From positions 1 to 20,147 of the forward strand of contig JAEUJR010000324.1 of NCBI GenBank assembly GCA_016793585.1: a stretch of DNA of 20,147 nucleotides, written 5' to 3'. The first letter of the stretch is position 1. Each line of letters starts with the position of its first letter. The position numbers were made by a program, and so were the translations under genes. This DNA is from Archangium sp. Its GTDB lineage: Bacteria > Myxococcota > Myxococcia > Myxococcales > Myxococcaceae. The notes below the pieces were generated by a model that was given only the letters and a program-made list of their open reading frames with translations, was not told the origin of the DNA and ran no database searches. Shown piece after piece: positions 1 through 7,785 of this stretch.

Positions 1-10
1 TCACCGCAAG

Positions 11-1138
11 TCAACGGAAGTAGCTGCCGCGGATGTCGACGGAGTAGCCGAGCGAGATCTCAGGGGCGCTCGCGGTGATGAGGTGCTGCGTGAAGAACAG
101 GGCCTTGCCAGGCACCTCACCGCGCGCTTCGGCTTCGGTGCCCAGCTGCTCCATCGACCCGCCGTGGCGCACCCACGTGAACACCTTCGGCAGCACCGCC
201 TCGGTCGTCCACCGAGCGACCGGCCACGAGACGAGAGGAGACTCGAGCTCGAGCTTCCCCGAGAGGTGAAAGACGCCGAAGTCCTGCGCGAGGGCGAGCT
301 CGACGACGGCTTCTGCGGCACCGAGTGAGGCCGGCGCGACCTCGAGCGTGAGCCGCTGTGACGAAGGGTCGAGCGGAATCGGAAGACCGTTCACCCGCGC
401 CCGCAAGAACCGTTGCCCCTCAGGTGCAGTCACCGCGAGGCTGCCGGCGCGATCGAGCTGCAACGTGAGCTTCACTTCGTGCGTCGCCCGGCCTTCGAGC
501 GTCGTCACCCAGCGGCTGCTCGCGTCTTTCACGAGCGGGTCGACCGGGGCCCGCTGCGCCACCTGGGGCTTGTTCTGCACCTGCTGCTTCGAGGCCCACG
601 CCACCTGGTACACGCGCTTCTGCGGAAACACGACGTACCCGCCCCACTCGCGCACCACCGTCGCGCCGGGCACGTCGAAGAGGCCGTCATCGACGTCGAG
701 CTTCAGCGGAGTTGGAGGGGCCAGGCTCGTCGTCTCGAAGCGCGCGAGCGATCGCCTGCCGTCTCGCGCGGCGCGAACGAGCAGCTTGAACGAGAGGCGA
801 TGTGCGCCCGGGCCTGCGCAGATCGCCGTGACCGCGCCACCGTCGAGCACGACCACCGCGTCGGCCGAGTCGGGGAGCGACTCCACGACCGTGTCGGCGC
901 TCACCTCGAGCAACGGCACCGCGACCGACGTCCCACTCACCACGCGCAGGCTCGCCTCGACCTCGACCCACAAGCCGGCTTCTCCCGGCCGGCCGATCAG
1001 CGACAGCGACGTCACTGCGGCGACCGGCTTCGACGCCTCCATCGCCTTCGGACCGAGCAGCTCGACCAGCTCGTTCAGGGGCACCGTCGCCGTTCCCGAA
1101 GGAGCTGCCGCCAACAGCATCACGACGAGCGCGTTCAT
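11..1138 (-). CDS. Exported protein of unknown function, coupled to a CreD-like gene
   Basis: This 375-residue protein is not recognised as a named family. It begins with a short hydrophobic signal-like stretch (residues 2-13, rich in L, V and A). No lipobox cysteine follows, so a soluble periplasmic or outer-surface location is inferred. The rest alternates short hydrophobic strands with polar turns and is rich in V, L and E, which suggests a mostly beta structure. No catalytic motif stands out. Its ATG overlaps the stop of the upstream CreD-like gene by four bases (ATGA), so the two are probably translated together and may act together at the inner membrane. The stop codon lies at the left edge of the window. 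The gene call is secure; the function is open. Confidence 0.8.
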   Translation of the reverse strand: MNALVVMLLAAAPSGTATVPLNELVELLGPKAMEASKPVAAVTSLSLIGRPGEAGLWVEVEASLRVVSGTSVAVPLLEVSADTVVESLPDSADAVVVLDGGAVTAICAGPGAHRLSFKLLVRAARDGRRSLARFETTSLAPPTPLKLDVDDGLFDVPGATVVREWGGYVVFPQKRVYQVAWASKQQVQNKPQVAQRAPVDPLVKDASSRWVTTLEGRATHEVKLTLQLDRAGSLAVTAPEGQRFLRARVNGLPIPLDPSSQRLTLEVAPASLGAAEAVVELALAQDFGVFHLSGKLELESPLVSWPVARWTTEAVLPKVFTWVRHGGSMEQLGTEAEARGEVPGKALFFTQHLITASAPEISLGYSVDIRGSYFR

Positions 1139-2415
1139 GACGTCACCCCCGCCTGGCGCGTCGAGGAGTCATCGAGCCACCCGCGCACCGACTTGCGCGT
1201 CGACAACGCGAGCGCGCCGACCAGGCCTGCGAGCAACTCGACCGTGTAGATGAGGCCGGTGTAGCCCTGCGCCACCACCGCGAGCGTCGGCACCGCCATC
1301 GTCGCGGCCCACAACGCGATGAACGTCTTCTTCGGCTCCTCGGGCATCAGTCGCGAGAGCCACGTCACGAAGATCGCCCCGAGACCGAGCACCGAGAGCG
1401 GCCAGGCGGCCTCGAAGGTGAGAAACGCCGACAGGTACGCGATCAACACGAAGGTCATGCCGAAGAGCGCGGCGACGAGCGGGGTCTCGTAGAACGCGAG
1501 CGGCCGTTTGTGCTTCACGCCCAGCGCCATCAACAACGCGACGAGCCCGAGGAAAGGAAACCACGCGCGCCGCGACATGGTCGAGATGATCGTGTCCCAC
1601 GTCTTGAGCGATGGCAGCTGCACGCCGAGGTTCACGCCCGACTCGAGCGTCGAGAAGTTCCAATCGAGTCCGATGCCGTCTTTCGACTGGCTCACGGCAG
1701 AGGCCGAGAGCACGCCCGCCGGGTAGTCGAAGTTGTCTCCGCCCACGACGCCCACGTGCAGTTTGACGTCGTTCGCCGGCAGTGACGGGTCGAGCCGGTA
1801 GAGGAACGAGTCGAGCCCGCGCGCGCGGTACCGAATGGTGAACTGCCGCATCTCGCCCTTCGCGATGCGGCCCGTCCACACGAGGCGGTTGCGCTCGTCT
1901 CCCATCTCGAGCGGCGCAGGTTGCCCATCGATGAGGAACTGGAGATCGCTCATCAGCACCTGCGCCTTGTTCATCTCGATCGGGAAGACGAAGGCGACGT
2001 CGATGTCGTGCGGGTGCGGGTTCGCCACGGCGTACTGGCCGGTGAAGTCGAAGTCGAAGCCAGAGAAGTAGCGAAGGCCCCGCTTGCGGTAGTTCATCTT
2101 CGCGTCGACGGTGACGTGCTGCCGAGAGAGCGGCATCGCCTCGAGCGCCGTGAACACGGTGCCGCTGGGCACGGCACGAACCGAGGGCGCGGGTTGATCG
2201 ACTGGCGCGCCCCAGCGTTCCTCGACTCCAGAGGCGAGCTCGGAGTTCGCGAAGTCGTCTCGTGACTCCACCTGCTCCGAGATGATCAGCGTCAGCGTGA
2301 GCACGATGAAGAAGCCCGCGACGACGGGCAGCACCCGCCCCTTCTTTCGGGGGCGTGGCGGCGGTGCGGGCTTCGGCGCTTCGGGCGGGGTCGGCGAAGG
2401 GGCGGGATGGTCCAT
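1135..2415 (-). CDS. CreD-like polytopic inner-membrane protein
   Basis: This is a 426-residue membrane protein. A proline-rich cytoplasmic N-terminus ending in RPRKKGR precedes one transmembrane helix at about residues 30-48. About 230 extracytoplasmic residues follow, then about five C-terminal helices (roughly residues 280-410) and a basic tail. One helix, about 230 extracytoplasmic residues and a C-terminal helix bundle is the layout of the CreD family (Escherichia coli CreD is 450 residues). The pattern H/RP...Y..P L...L.......LS in the helix bundle also resembles CreD. CreD is linked to envelope stress and beta-lactam response, but its biochemistry is unknown. I start at the ATG at 2415 (MDHPAPS), because the 13 residues before it look unrelated. 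There is no strong Shine-Dalgarno sequence. The family call is moderate; membrane location is firm. Confidence 0.72.
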   Translation of the reverse strand: MDHPAPSPTPPEAPKPAPPPRPRKKGRVLPVVAGFFIVLTLTLIISEQVESRDDFANSELASGVEERWGAPVDQPAPSVRAVPSGTVFTALEAMPLSRQHVTVDAKMNYRKRGLRYFSGFDFDFTGQYAVANPHPHDIDVAFVFPIEMNKAQVLMSDLQFLIDGQPAPLEMGDERNRLVWTGRIAKGEMRQFTIRYRARGLDSFLYRLDPSLPANDVKLHVGVVGGDNFDYPAGVLSASAVSQSKDGIGLDWNFSTLESGVNLGVQLPSLKTWDTIISTMSRRAWFPFLGLVALLMALGVKHKRPLAFYETPLVAALFGMTFVLIAYLSAFLTFEAAWPLSVLGLGAIFVTWLSRLMPEEPKKTFIALWAATMAVPTLAVVAQGYTGLIYTVELLAGLVGALALSTRKSVRGWLDDSSTRQAGVTS

Positions 2416-2502
2416 GCCGTCATCAACACCGGCGTCGGCGCACAGACCGCGCACGGCCGAAGGAGAGGCGCCTGAGCTTTCGTGCAGATTTGGTGCAGTC
2501 GT

Positions 2503-3009
2503 TCAGCGGCCGGCGTCGAGCGACACGCCTGCGTCAGCCAGCGTGCCGAGCTGCTTGAGCAACGCGCGCGCATCGGCGTTCGTCGGGTCGACCTTCAGCG
2601 CGTCTTCGACGAACCGCACGGCCTCGGCCGCGGCGCCCTGCTCGGCCCACAGCTTCGCGCGCGTCATCGGCCCGTTCACGTAGCGCTCGACGATGGGCCT
2701 GGTCAGCTTGCCCGGCTCCTTCGGCGAGATGCGGCGGTCGAGCGCGATCACCTGCTTCGCCTCGTCGAGCGTCAGCTCTTCGAACTTCGACATCAGAAAC
2801 TTGTACTCGGCGAGGTCCTTGAGCAGCGGCTTGCAGACCTTCGCCTCACGCTTGAGCCCGCGCTCGCACCACTCGCGCGACGTCGAGAGATCGCCCGCGA
2901 GGAAGTACAGCCGGGCGGTCTCGATGGCCGTGGGCGCGATCAGCTGCTTGCCGCCAGGCGGCAGCGGCGGAGCCTGCGTGACGAGCAGCGCGAGAGCGAG
3001 CGAGAGCAT
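2503..3009 (-). CDS. Small exported TPR-like protein
   Basis: This 168-residue protein has a short signal peptide (MLSLALALLVTQA, probable cleavage near residue 13) and no lipobox. The mature part is almost all helical. It includes an N-terminal helical pair with paired cysteines (WCERG...KVCKP, about 20 residues apart) and a C-terminal TPR-like unit around residues 110-155 (A.LWAEQG...AV.F.E.ALKVDP.NADA). TPR units usually bind other proteins, so a periplasmic adaptor role is inferred. The ATG overlaps the stop of the upstream sugar phosphotransferase gene by one base (TGATG), pointing to the same transcript. The CreD-like gene starts 87 bases further on. No enzyme motif is visible. Confidence 0.78.
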   Translation of the reverse strand: MLSLALALLVTQAPPLPPGGKQLIAPTAIETARLYFLAGDLSTSREWCERGLKREAKVCKPLLKDLAEYKFLMSKFEELTLDEAKQVIALDRRISPKEPGKLTRPIVERYVNGPMTRAKLWAEQGAAAEAVRFVEDALKVDPTNADARALLKQLGTLADAGVSLDAGR

Positions 3010-4400
3010 CAGTACGCGTTCTTCGAGAGGAACCCGCCGAACGCCGTGCGGAGCAGGATCTTCAGGTCGAACAGCAGCGACCAGTTCTCGATGTAATAGA
3101 GGTCGTAGTCGATACGTTCCTTGATCGACGTGTTGCCGCGCAGCCCGTTGATCTGCGCCCAGCCCGTGACGCCCGACTTCACCATGTGCCGCAGGTGGTA
3201 GCGGGGGATCTGCTTCTTGAACTCCTCGATGAAGACGGGCCGCTCGGGCCGGGGTCCAACCAGGCTCATGTCGCCCACGAGGACGTTGAAGAACTGCGGC
3301 AATTCATCGAGCGAGTACTTGCGAAGAAAGGTGCCGATCGGCGTACGCCGGGGGTCGTCGGCGGTGGCGAACTGCGCCCCCTGCGCCTCGGCGTCGATGC
3401 GCATCGTGCGGAACTTGAGCATTCCGAACAGGTGCCCATCCATGCCCATGCGCTCCTGGCGATAGAAGATCGGGCCGCGGCTCGTGAGCTTCACCAGCAC
3501 CGCGAGCACCAGCATCACCGGGCCTGTCAGCAGAATGAGCAACAGCGAGCAGAGCGTGTCGAACACCCGCTTCGCGATCAGGTTCCACCCTTCGAGCGGA
3601 GCGCCCTGCAGGCTGATGATCGGCAGGCCACCGAACTCCTCGAGCCCACCTCGCAACGTCACGTAGTTGAAGAGATCGGGCACGATCTTCACGTCGACGG
3701 TGCGCAGCGCCAGCTGCTCCATGAGCTCTTTGAGAATCGGCTGATCTTCGAGCGGCAACGCGAGAATCACCTGATCGACCTGCTCGCGATCGAGCACCTC
3801 GCCGAGCTCGAGCATCATGCCCAACACGCGCTTGCCCTTGATCGTGGTGCCGACCTTCTCGCTCTTGCGCGTGAGCAGCCCCATCACCGTGAAGCCGAGC
3901 TCCCTGTGCTCGTCGATCGTCTCGACCACCCGCTGACCGAGCGCGCCCGCGCCCACCACGAGAATGCGCTTCTCGTTGAACCCGCGGCGCCGCAGCTCGT
4001 TGAACACCGCACGGAAGATCAACCGCACGCCGCTGACACCCAGGAACGCGAAGCCCGTGAAGAGCGCGATCGTGGCGCGCGAGTACCGCTCGTAGAAGAA
4101 GAACGTGAGCGCGACGAGCAGCGTGGTCGCGAGAATCGTCGACTTGAAGACCTCGAAGATCTCGCTCATGTGACTGCGAGCGCGGTTGGTCGTGTACAGG
4201 CTTGCCTGACGGAAGGTCAGCGGGAACACCACCAGCACGACCGCGAGAATCACCAGCGTGTCTTCGAGCGGCGGCTTCGACTCGTACGCCATCACGCCCG
4301 AGAAGCGCGTGAAGTAGGCGAGCCCGAACGCCGCGGCCAGGGCCAGCAGGTCCGCCAGCAGCTTGATCGAGTTGTAGAAGCGCTGAAACCGGGTGAACAC
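3009..4400 (-). CDS. Undecaprenyl-phosphate hexose-1-phosphate transferase (WcaJ/EpsZ type)
   Basis: This 463-residue enzyme should start a polysaccharide repeat unit by moving a hexose-1-phosphate from a UDP-sugar to undecaprenyl phosphate at the inner membrane. The family architecture is complete: about four N-terminal transmembrane helices (residues 10-130), a Rossmann-like CoA-binding domain with GAGALGQ at 150-156, a fifth hydrophobic segment (about 282-304), and the C-terminal sugar-transferase domain. In that domain KFRTMR is at 329-334, DELPQ at 365-369 and GPRPE at 382-386. The C-terminal GVTGWAQINGLRG stretch is also typical. Length matches the WcaJ/TIGR03023-type group. The start is GTG without a clear Shine-Dalgarno sequence. 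The sugar (glucose or galactose) cannot be read from sequence. A GT4 gene lies 36 bases upstream, consistent with an exopolysaccharide locus. Confidence 0.93.
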   Translation of the reverse strand: MFTRFQRFYNSIKLLADLLALAAAFGLAYFTRFSGVMAYESKPPLEDTLVILAVVLVVFPLTFRQASLYTTNRARSHMSEIFEVFKSTILATTLLVALTFFFYERYSRATIALFTGFAFLGVSGVRLIFRAVFNELRRRGFNEKRILVVGAGALGQRVVETIDEHRELGFTVMGLLTRKSEKVGTTIKGKRVLGMMLELGEVLDREQVDQVILALPLEDQPILKELMEQLALRTVDVKIVPDLFNYVTLRGGLEEFGGLPIISLQGAPLEGWNLIAKRVFDTLCSLLLILLTGPVMLVLAVLVKLTSRGPIFYRQERMGMDGHLFGMLKFRTMRIDAEAQGAQFATADDPRRTPIGTFLRKYSLDELPQFFNVLVGDMSLVGPRPERPVFIEEFKKQIPRYHLRHMVKSGVTGWAQINGLRGNTSIKERIDYDLYYIENWSLLFDLKILLRTAFGGFLSKNAY

Positions 4401-4436
4401 GACGGCTTGGCCATAGCACAGCCTGCGCGGGCCGCC

Positions 4437-5543
4437 TCAATCCCCCCCGGGGAGCAAGGCCGCGATCTCGCTGCGAAGCCCTGCCTGGAACGCCTGCTTC
4501 GTGAATCGCTCGGCCTGCGCTCTGGCAGCAGCTGGGCTGAAGCCCGCCTCGAACGAGTCGAAGCGACGCAGCGCCGTGAGCAACGACTCCACGGTCTGCT
4601 GCTCGAAGAACACCCCCGTCTGTGGAGTCACGGTCTCGAGCGCCCCGCCGCCGCCGTACGCGATGACGGGCCGGCCGCTCGCCTGGGCCTCGAGCGGCGT
4701 GATGCCGAAGTCCTCGAGGCCGGGGAAGATCAGCGCCCTCGCGTTTCGGTACAACGCGGGCAGCTCGGCGTCGCTCACCTGCCCCAGCACCTTCACGTTC
4801 GGGGGCAACGCCCGCAGCCACGCCTCCGACTGGCCCGACCCGCCGATCCACAACGGCCAGCCCAGCTGCCGGAAGGCCTCGATCGCGAGATCGATGCGCT
4901 TGTACGGCGCCAGCGCGCCCAGGCAGAGAAAGTAGCCGCCCTGCCCCGTGCCTTCGAGGGAGCCCGTGGTGAAGCGCTCGAGCTCGACCGGCGGGTGCAG
5001 TACGCGCGCGAACCGCTGATAGCGCTCGGCGATCTGCGCAGCGACGTGGGTGCTGTTCGCCACGAACCGATCGACCCCGGTCGCCGTGGCCACGTCCCAC
5101 GCCTGCAGCCCGGGCCGCAGCACCTTCGCCGCCAGCCGCACCGGCAGCGAGGCCTTGCCCGGCCCGAAGTAGTCGTCGAAACGATCCCACATGTAACGCA
5201 GCGGCGCGTGCACGTAGCTGAGGTGCCGCGCCCCTCGTGGCGCGCGCACGCCCTTCGCGACGCAGTGGCTCGACGAGATGACGAGATCGACGGGCGCCAG
5301 CTCGAGCGCGCGAATCGCGGCGGGCATCAACGGCAGAAACTGCCGGTGCCGCGTGCGCGCGCCCGGCAGGCCGTCGAGGAACGAGGCGACGATCGGGTGC
5401 GACTCGACGGCGTCGGGCATCGCGGCCTCGTCGTGGAACAGCGTGTAGATCGGCGCGTCGGGAAACAGCTCGGCCATGGCTGCGAGCACCTTCTCGCCGC
5501 CACGCCACGTCACCAGCCAGTCGTGAACGAGGGCTACCCGCAC
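4437..5543 (-). CDS. GT4-family glycosyltransferase
   Basis: This 368-residue retaining glycosyltransferase has a GT-B fold. The N-terminal domain opens with VALVHDW and contains RGGEKVL. The C-terminal nucleotide-sugar domain has LGALAPYKR (residues 208-216) and the EX7E motif (E277 in PGLEDFG, E285 in PLEA), followed by SGRPVIA. The VHDWL..WRGGEKV opening resembles mannosyltransferases of the WbaZ/Mtf kind, but donor and acceptor are not determinable. The start is GTG and fits the usual GT4 beginning, though no good Shine-Dalgarno sequence precedes it. It lies upstream of the polyprenyl sugar phosphotransferase gene on the same strand and is divergent from the second GT4 gene, so it probably adds a sugar to the lipid-linked unit that enzyme starts. 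Confidence 0.92.
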   Translation of the reverse strand: MRVALVHDWLVTWRGGEKVLAAMAELFPDAPIYTLFHDEAAMPDAVESHPIVASFLDGLPGARTRHRQFLPLMPAAIRALELAPVDLVISSSHCVAKGVRAPRGARHLSYVHAPLRYMWDRFDDYFGPGKASLPVRLAAKVLRPGLQAWDVATATGVDRFVANSTHVAAQIAERYQRFARVLHPPVELERFTTGSLEGTGQGGYFLCLGALAPYKRIDLAIEAFRQLGWPLWIGGSGQSEAWLRALPPNVKVLGQVSDAELPALYRNARALIFPGLEDFGITPLEAQASGRPVIAYGGGGALETVTPQTGVFFEQQTVESLLTALRRFDSFEAGFSPAAARAQAERFTKQAFQAGLRSEIAALLPGGD

Positions 5544-5626
5544 GCGCCACGCGATAGCGCACCGACGCAGGTCAAGCGATCGCGAATGTGGCTGCGCGTG
5601 CTGCGGTGGGAGGTAGTCTGTCCACC
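5544..5626. promoter_or_regulatory. Divergent intergenic region between two GT4 genes
   Basis: These 83 bases separate two divergently transcribed glycosyltransferase genes and must hold at least the promoter or translation signals for both. I see no convincing -35/-10 pair on either strand. GGAGGT at 5609-5614 is the ribosome binding site for the plus-strand gene. A perfect 6-bp inverted repeat (CGGTGG at 5604-5609, CCACCG at 5622-5627) brackets it, so that binding site would sit mostly in a hairpin loop. Confidence 0.4.
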
Positions 5627-6706
5627 GTGGTCAAAGTCGTCATCGACCTGCGCATGGTGCGCGGTCCGCTGCATGGAATCGCCCGCTACGCGCTCGAGCT
5701 GGCGCGCCGCATTCCCCCGCTCGAGCCGGGCTGGCAGTTCGTCGGGCTGACCGGCCCCGATGGCGTCCCTGAAGATCTCCACGACCTCGCGCCCCGAATT
5801 CCGCTCGTGAAGACGAGCGCCGAGTTTCTCTCGCCGCTCGAGCAGCCCACGCTCGCCGCCTCGTTGCTGAAGCTGTCTCCCGATCTGTTTCACGCCACCT
5901 CGTTCTCACTGCCGGCGCTGTGGCCGGGCCCGCTCGTCGCGACCATTCACGACGCGAACCACGTCGCGCTGAACGAGAGCCAGTCGAGAACCCGCACGGC
6001 CTACTACCGCTTCGTCGTCGGCCCTCGGGCGAAGCGGGCCAGGGCGCTGGTGACGGTCTCGGAGTTCTCCCGCAGCGAGATCGCCAGACACCTCGACCTC
6101 GCGCCCGAGCGGCTGCAGGTGATCGCCAACGGCGTCGACACCTCGTTCCGCGTGCCGCCGGCCTCCGAGCTCGAAGACTTCCGCTCGCGTCGCGGGCTGC
6201 CGGCGCAGTACTTCGCCGCCATCGGCAGCACCAAGCCGCACAAGAACCTGCGCGTCCTGCGCACCATCGCGTCGTCGCTGCCTGCACCCCTGGTGCTGCT
6301 CGCAGGCCGTGGCGCCCGCCGCGCGCTCGGCTTCGAGGAGTCGGTGATCGAGCTCTCGCCGCTGCCCGACGCCGATCTCGTGCGCTTCTACGCAGCGGCC
6401 CTCGGTGTGCTGGTGCCCTCGCACTACGAGGGCTTCGGGCTTCCCGCGCTCGAGGCCATGGCCTGCGGAGCGCCGGTGATCGCCGCCGACGCGGGCGCGC
6501 ATCGAGAGGTGGTTGGAGCCGCCGGTCTGCTCGTCGACCCGCACGATCCCGCGGCGTGGCGTGACGCCAGTCAGCGCGTGTTCCGTGACGAAGATCTGCG
6601 TCGAAGCCTCTCGCAGGCAGGGGTCGCCCGCGCGGCGCGCTTCTCGTGGGACGACTGCGCCCAACGAACGCTGCAGGTCTATCGACGCGCGCTCGGCCTC
6701 AGCTGA
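5627..6706 (+). CDS. GT4-family glycosyltransferase
   Basis: This 359-residue GT-B glycosyltransferase of family GT4 is the only full plus-strand gene here. The start chosen is GTG 5627, because the protein then opens with VKVVIDLRMVRGPLHGIARY, the usual opening of the group (I.D.R.....GI.RY). GGAGG lies 13 bases upstream, a long spacing, so GTG 5588 remains possible. Visible motifs are TVSEFSR...I, IANGVD, GSTKPHKN (about residues 200-207) and the EX7E motif (E268 in YEGFG, E276 in LEAM), followed by CGAPVIAAD. It should add a sugar to a lipid-linked or surface glycan; donor and acceptor are unknown. The last 28 bases overlap the end of lptG on the other strand. Confidence 0.9.
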   Translation: MVKVVIDLRMVRGPLHGIARYALELARRIPPLEPGWQFVGLTGPDGVPEDLHDLAPRIPLVKTSAEFLSPLEQPTLAASLLKLSPDLFHATSFSLPALWPGPLVATIHDANHVALNESQSRTRTAYYRFVVGPRAKRARALVTVSEFSRSEIARHLDLAPERLQVIANGVDTSFRVPPASELEDFRSRRGLPAQYFAAIGSTKPHKNLRVLRTIASSLPAPLVLLAGRGARRALGFEESVIELSPLPDADLVRFYAAALGVLVPSHYEGFGLPALEAMACGAPVIAADAGAHREVVGAAGLLVDPHDPAAWRDASQRVFRDEDLRRSLSQAGVARAARFSWDDCAQRTLQVYRRALGLS

Positions 6707-7785
6707 CCCTCGGCCCAACCCCACAACCCGAAGCCCAGAATCAACAACCCGACGATCGGCGCCCAGGCGGCCACTCCCGGAGCGATGTGCTCGCCCAGCA
6801 CCAGCGCCTTGCCCATCAGCATGAAGGCGAACAACGCGAGCGACACCAGCAGCCCTTCGATCAGCGCGAGCGTCAGGTGGCCACGGCGGTTCGGGCGCAG
6901 CGCCAACGACATCGCGAGCAACGCCGCCGCCACGCCGAGCAACGGGTAGGCGAAGCGGTTGTGCATCGCGAGCCAGAAACGTTCGACCGGCAGCCCCACC
7001 TTCGCGCGAATCACCTGCTGCGCCCGCAGATCGGCGAGCGGCATCTGCTCTGGCCGGCCCTGCCGAATGCTGAAGGTGCGGGGGTCGCTCCCACTCAACG
7101 TCAGCGGCAAGGTTGCGGCCCGAACGAGCGTCGATGAACCGTCGGCTTCGAACCGTCGCTCCACCGCGTCGAAGAGGGCCCACGTCGAACCCCCGCGAGA
7201 CTCCAGCGCGTCGGCATCGATGCGCGAGTCGAGGGTGAAGTTCGATCGCAACCGGTACACGGTGACGTCGCGCAGCCGCCCCGAGTCTTCCGTCACGCCG
7301 CGCACGTGCACGATGGCGTCACCGACGCGGAACCACTGCTTGGGGAAATAGAAGAACCCGTAGTCACCCCAGCGGCCGAAGCGGTTCACCATCAGCCCGT
7401 CGACCCGTTCGCCCGCCTTCGTGACGACGAGCTCATCGAAGAGCATCAGGCCCGCCGCGACGATCGACGCGCTCACCAACACCGGCGTCACCACCGTCCA
7501 CCGCGAGGCCCCGAGCGCCTGCATGGCCGTCCACTCCGCGCGTTTGCGCAACACCGACACCGTCGCGCCCGCGGCCAGCAGCATCGCGGCAGGCGACAGC
7601 TGGTGCAGCGTCATCAGCGACTTGTACCAGTACAGCTCGGCGACGTGCGCGACCGGGTGGTTGAGGAACACGTTCAGCCGATCGCCGAAGTCGGCCACCA
7701 GGTAGACGAGCGTGACGCCAACGAGCGCGAGCCCGAAGAGGCCGAGGTACAGCTTCGCGATCAACCGAAAGAGCGTGCCGCTCAT
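6679..7785 (-). CDS. lptG: LPS export system permease LptG
   Basis: This 368-residue inner-membrane permease belongs to the YjgP/YjgQ family. With LptF and the ATPase LptB it forms the ABC transporter that pulls lipopolysaccharide from the inner membrane and feeds it to the periplasmic Lpt bridge. Three N-terminal helices (about residues 5-35, 60-80, 100-120), a periplasmic jellyroll-like middle (about 130-270) and three C-terminal helices are visible. The cytoplasmic coupling segment LRKRAEWTAMQALGASRW between helices 2 and 3 is typical of the family. The ATG overlaps the lptF stop by four bases (ATGA), which indicates translational coupling. LptF and LptG are assigned by gene order and sequence feel, so swapping the two names is possible. 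lptB, lptA and lptC are not in this window. Confidence 0.9.
   Translation of the reverse strand: MSGTLFRLIAKLYLGLFGLALVGVTLVYLVADFGDRLNVFLNHPVAHVAELYWYKSLMTLHQLSPAAMLLAAGATVSVLRKRAEWTAMQALGASRWTVVTPVLVSASIVAAGLMLFDELVVTKAGERVDGLMVNRFGRWGDYGFFYFPKQWFRVGDAIVHVRGVTEDSGRLRDVTVYRLRSNFTLDSRIDADALESRGGSTWALFDAVERRFEADGSSTLVRAATLPLTLSGSDPRTFSIRQGRPEQMPLADLRAQQVIRAKVGLPVERFWLAMHNRFAYPLLGVAAALLAMSLALRPNRRGHLTLALIEGLLVSLALFAFMLMGKALVLGEHIAPGVAAWAPIVGLLILGFGLWGWAEGQLRPSARR

Noticed and set aside
348..1253. Long plus-strand open frames opposite the exported protein
   Set aside because: Composition is Arg/Ser/Thr-rich and typical of reverse-strand frames in GC-rich genes; the minus-strand protein has a signal peptide and an overlapping partner.
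3186..5750. An 854-residue plus-strand open frame
   Set aside because: It lies opposite two clear enzymes (sugar phosphotransferase and GT4), is rich in His, Arg and Glu, and has no recognisable domain. It is a shadow frame.
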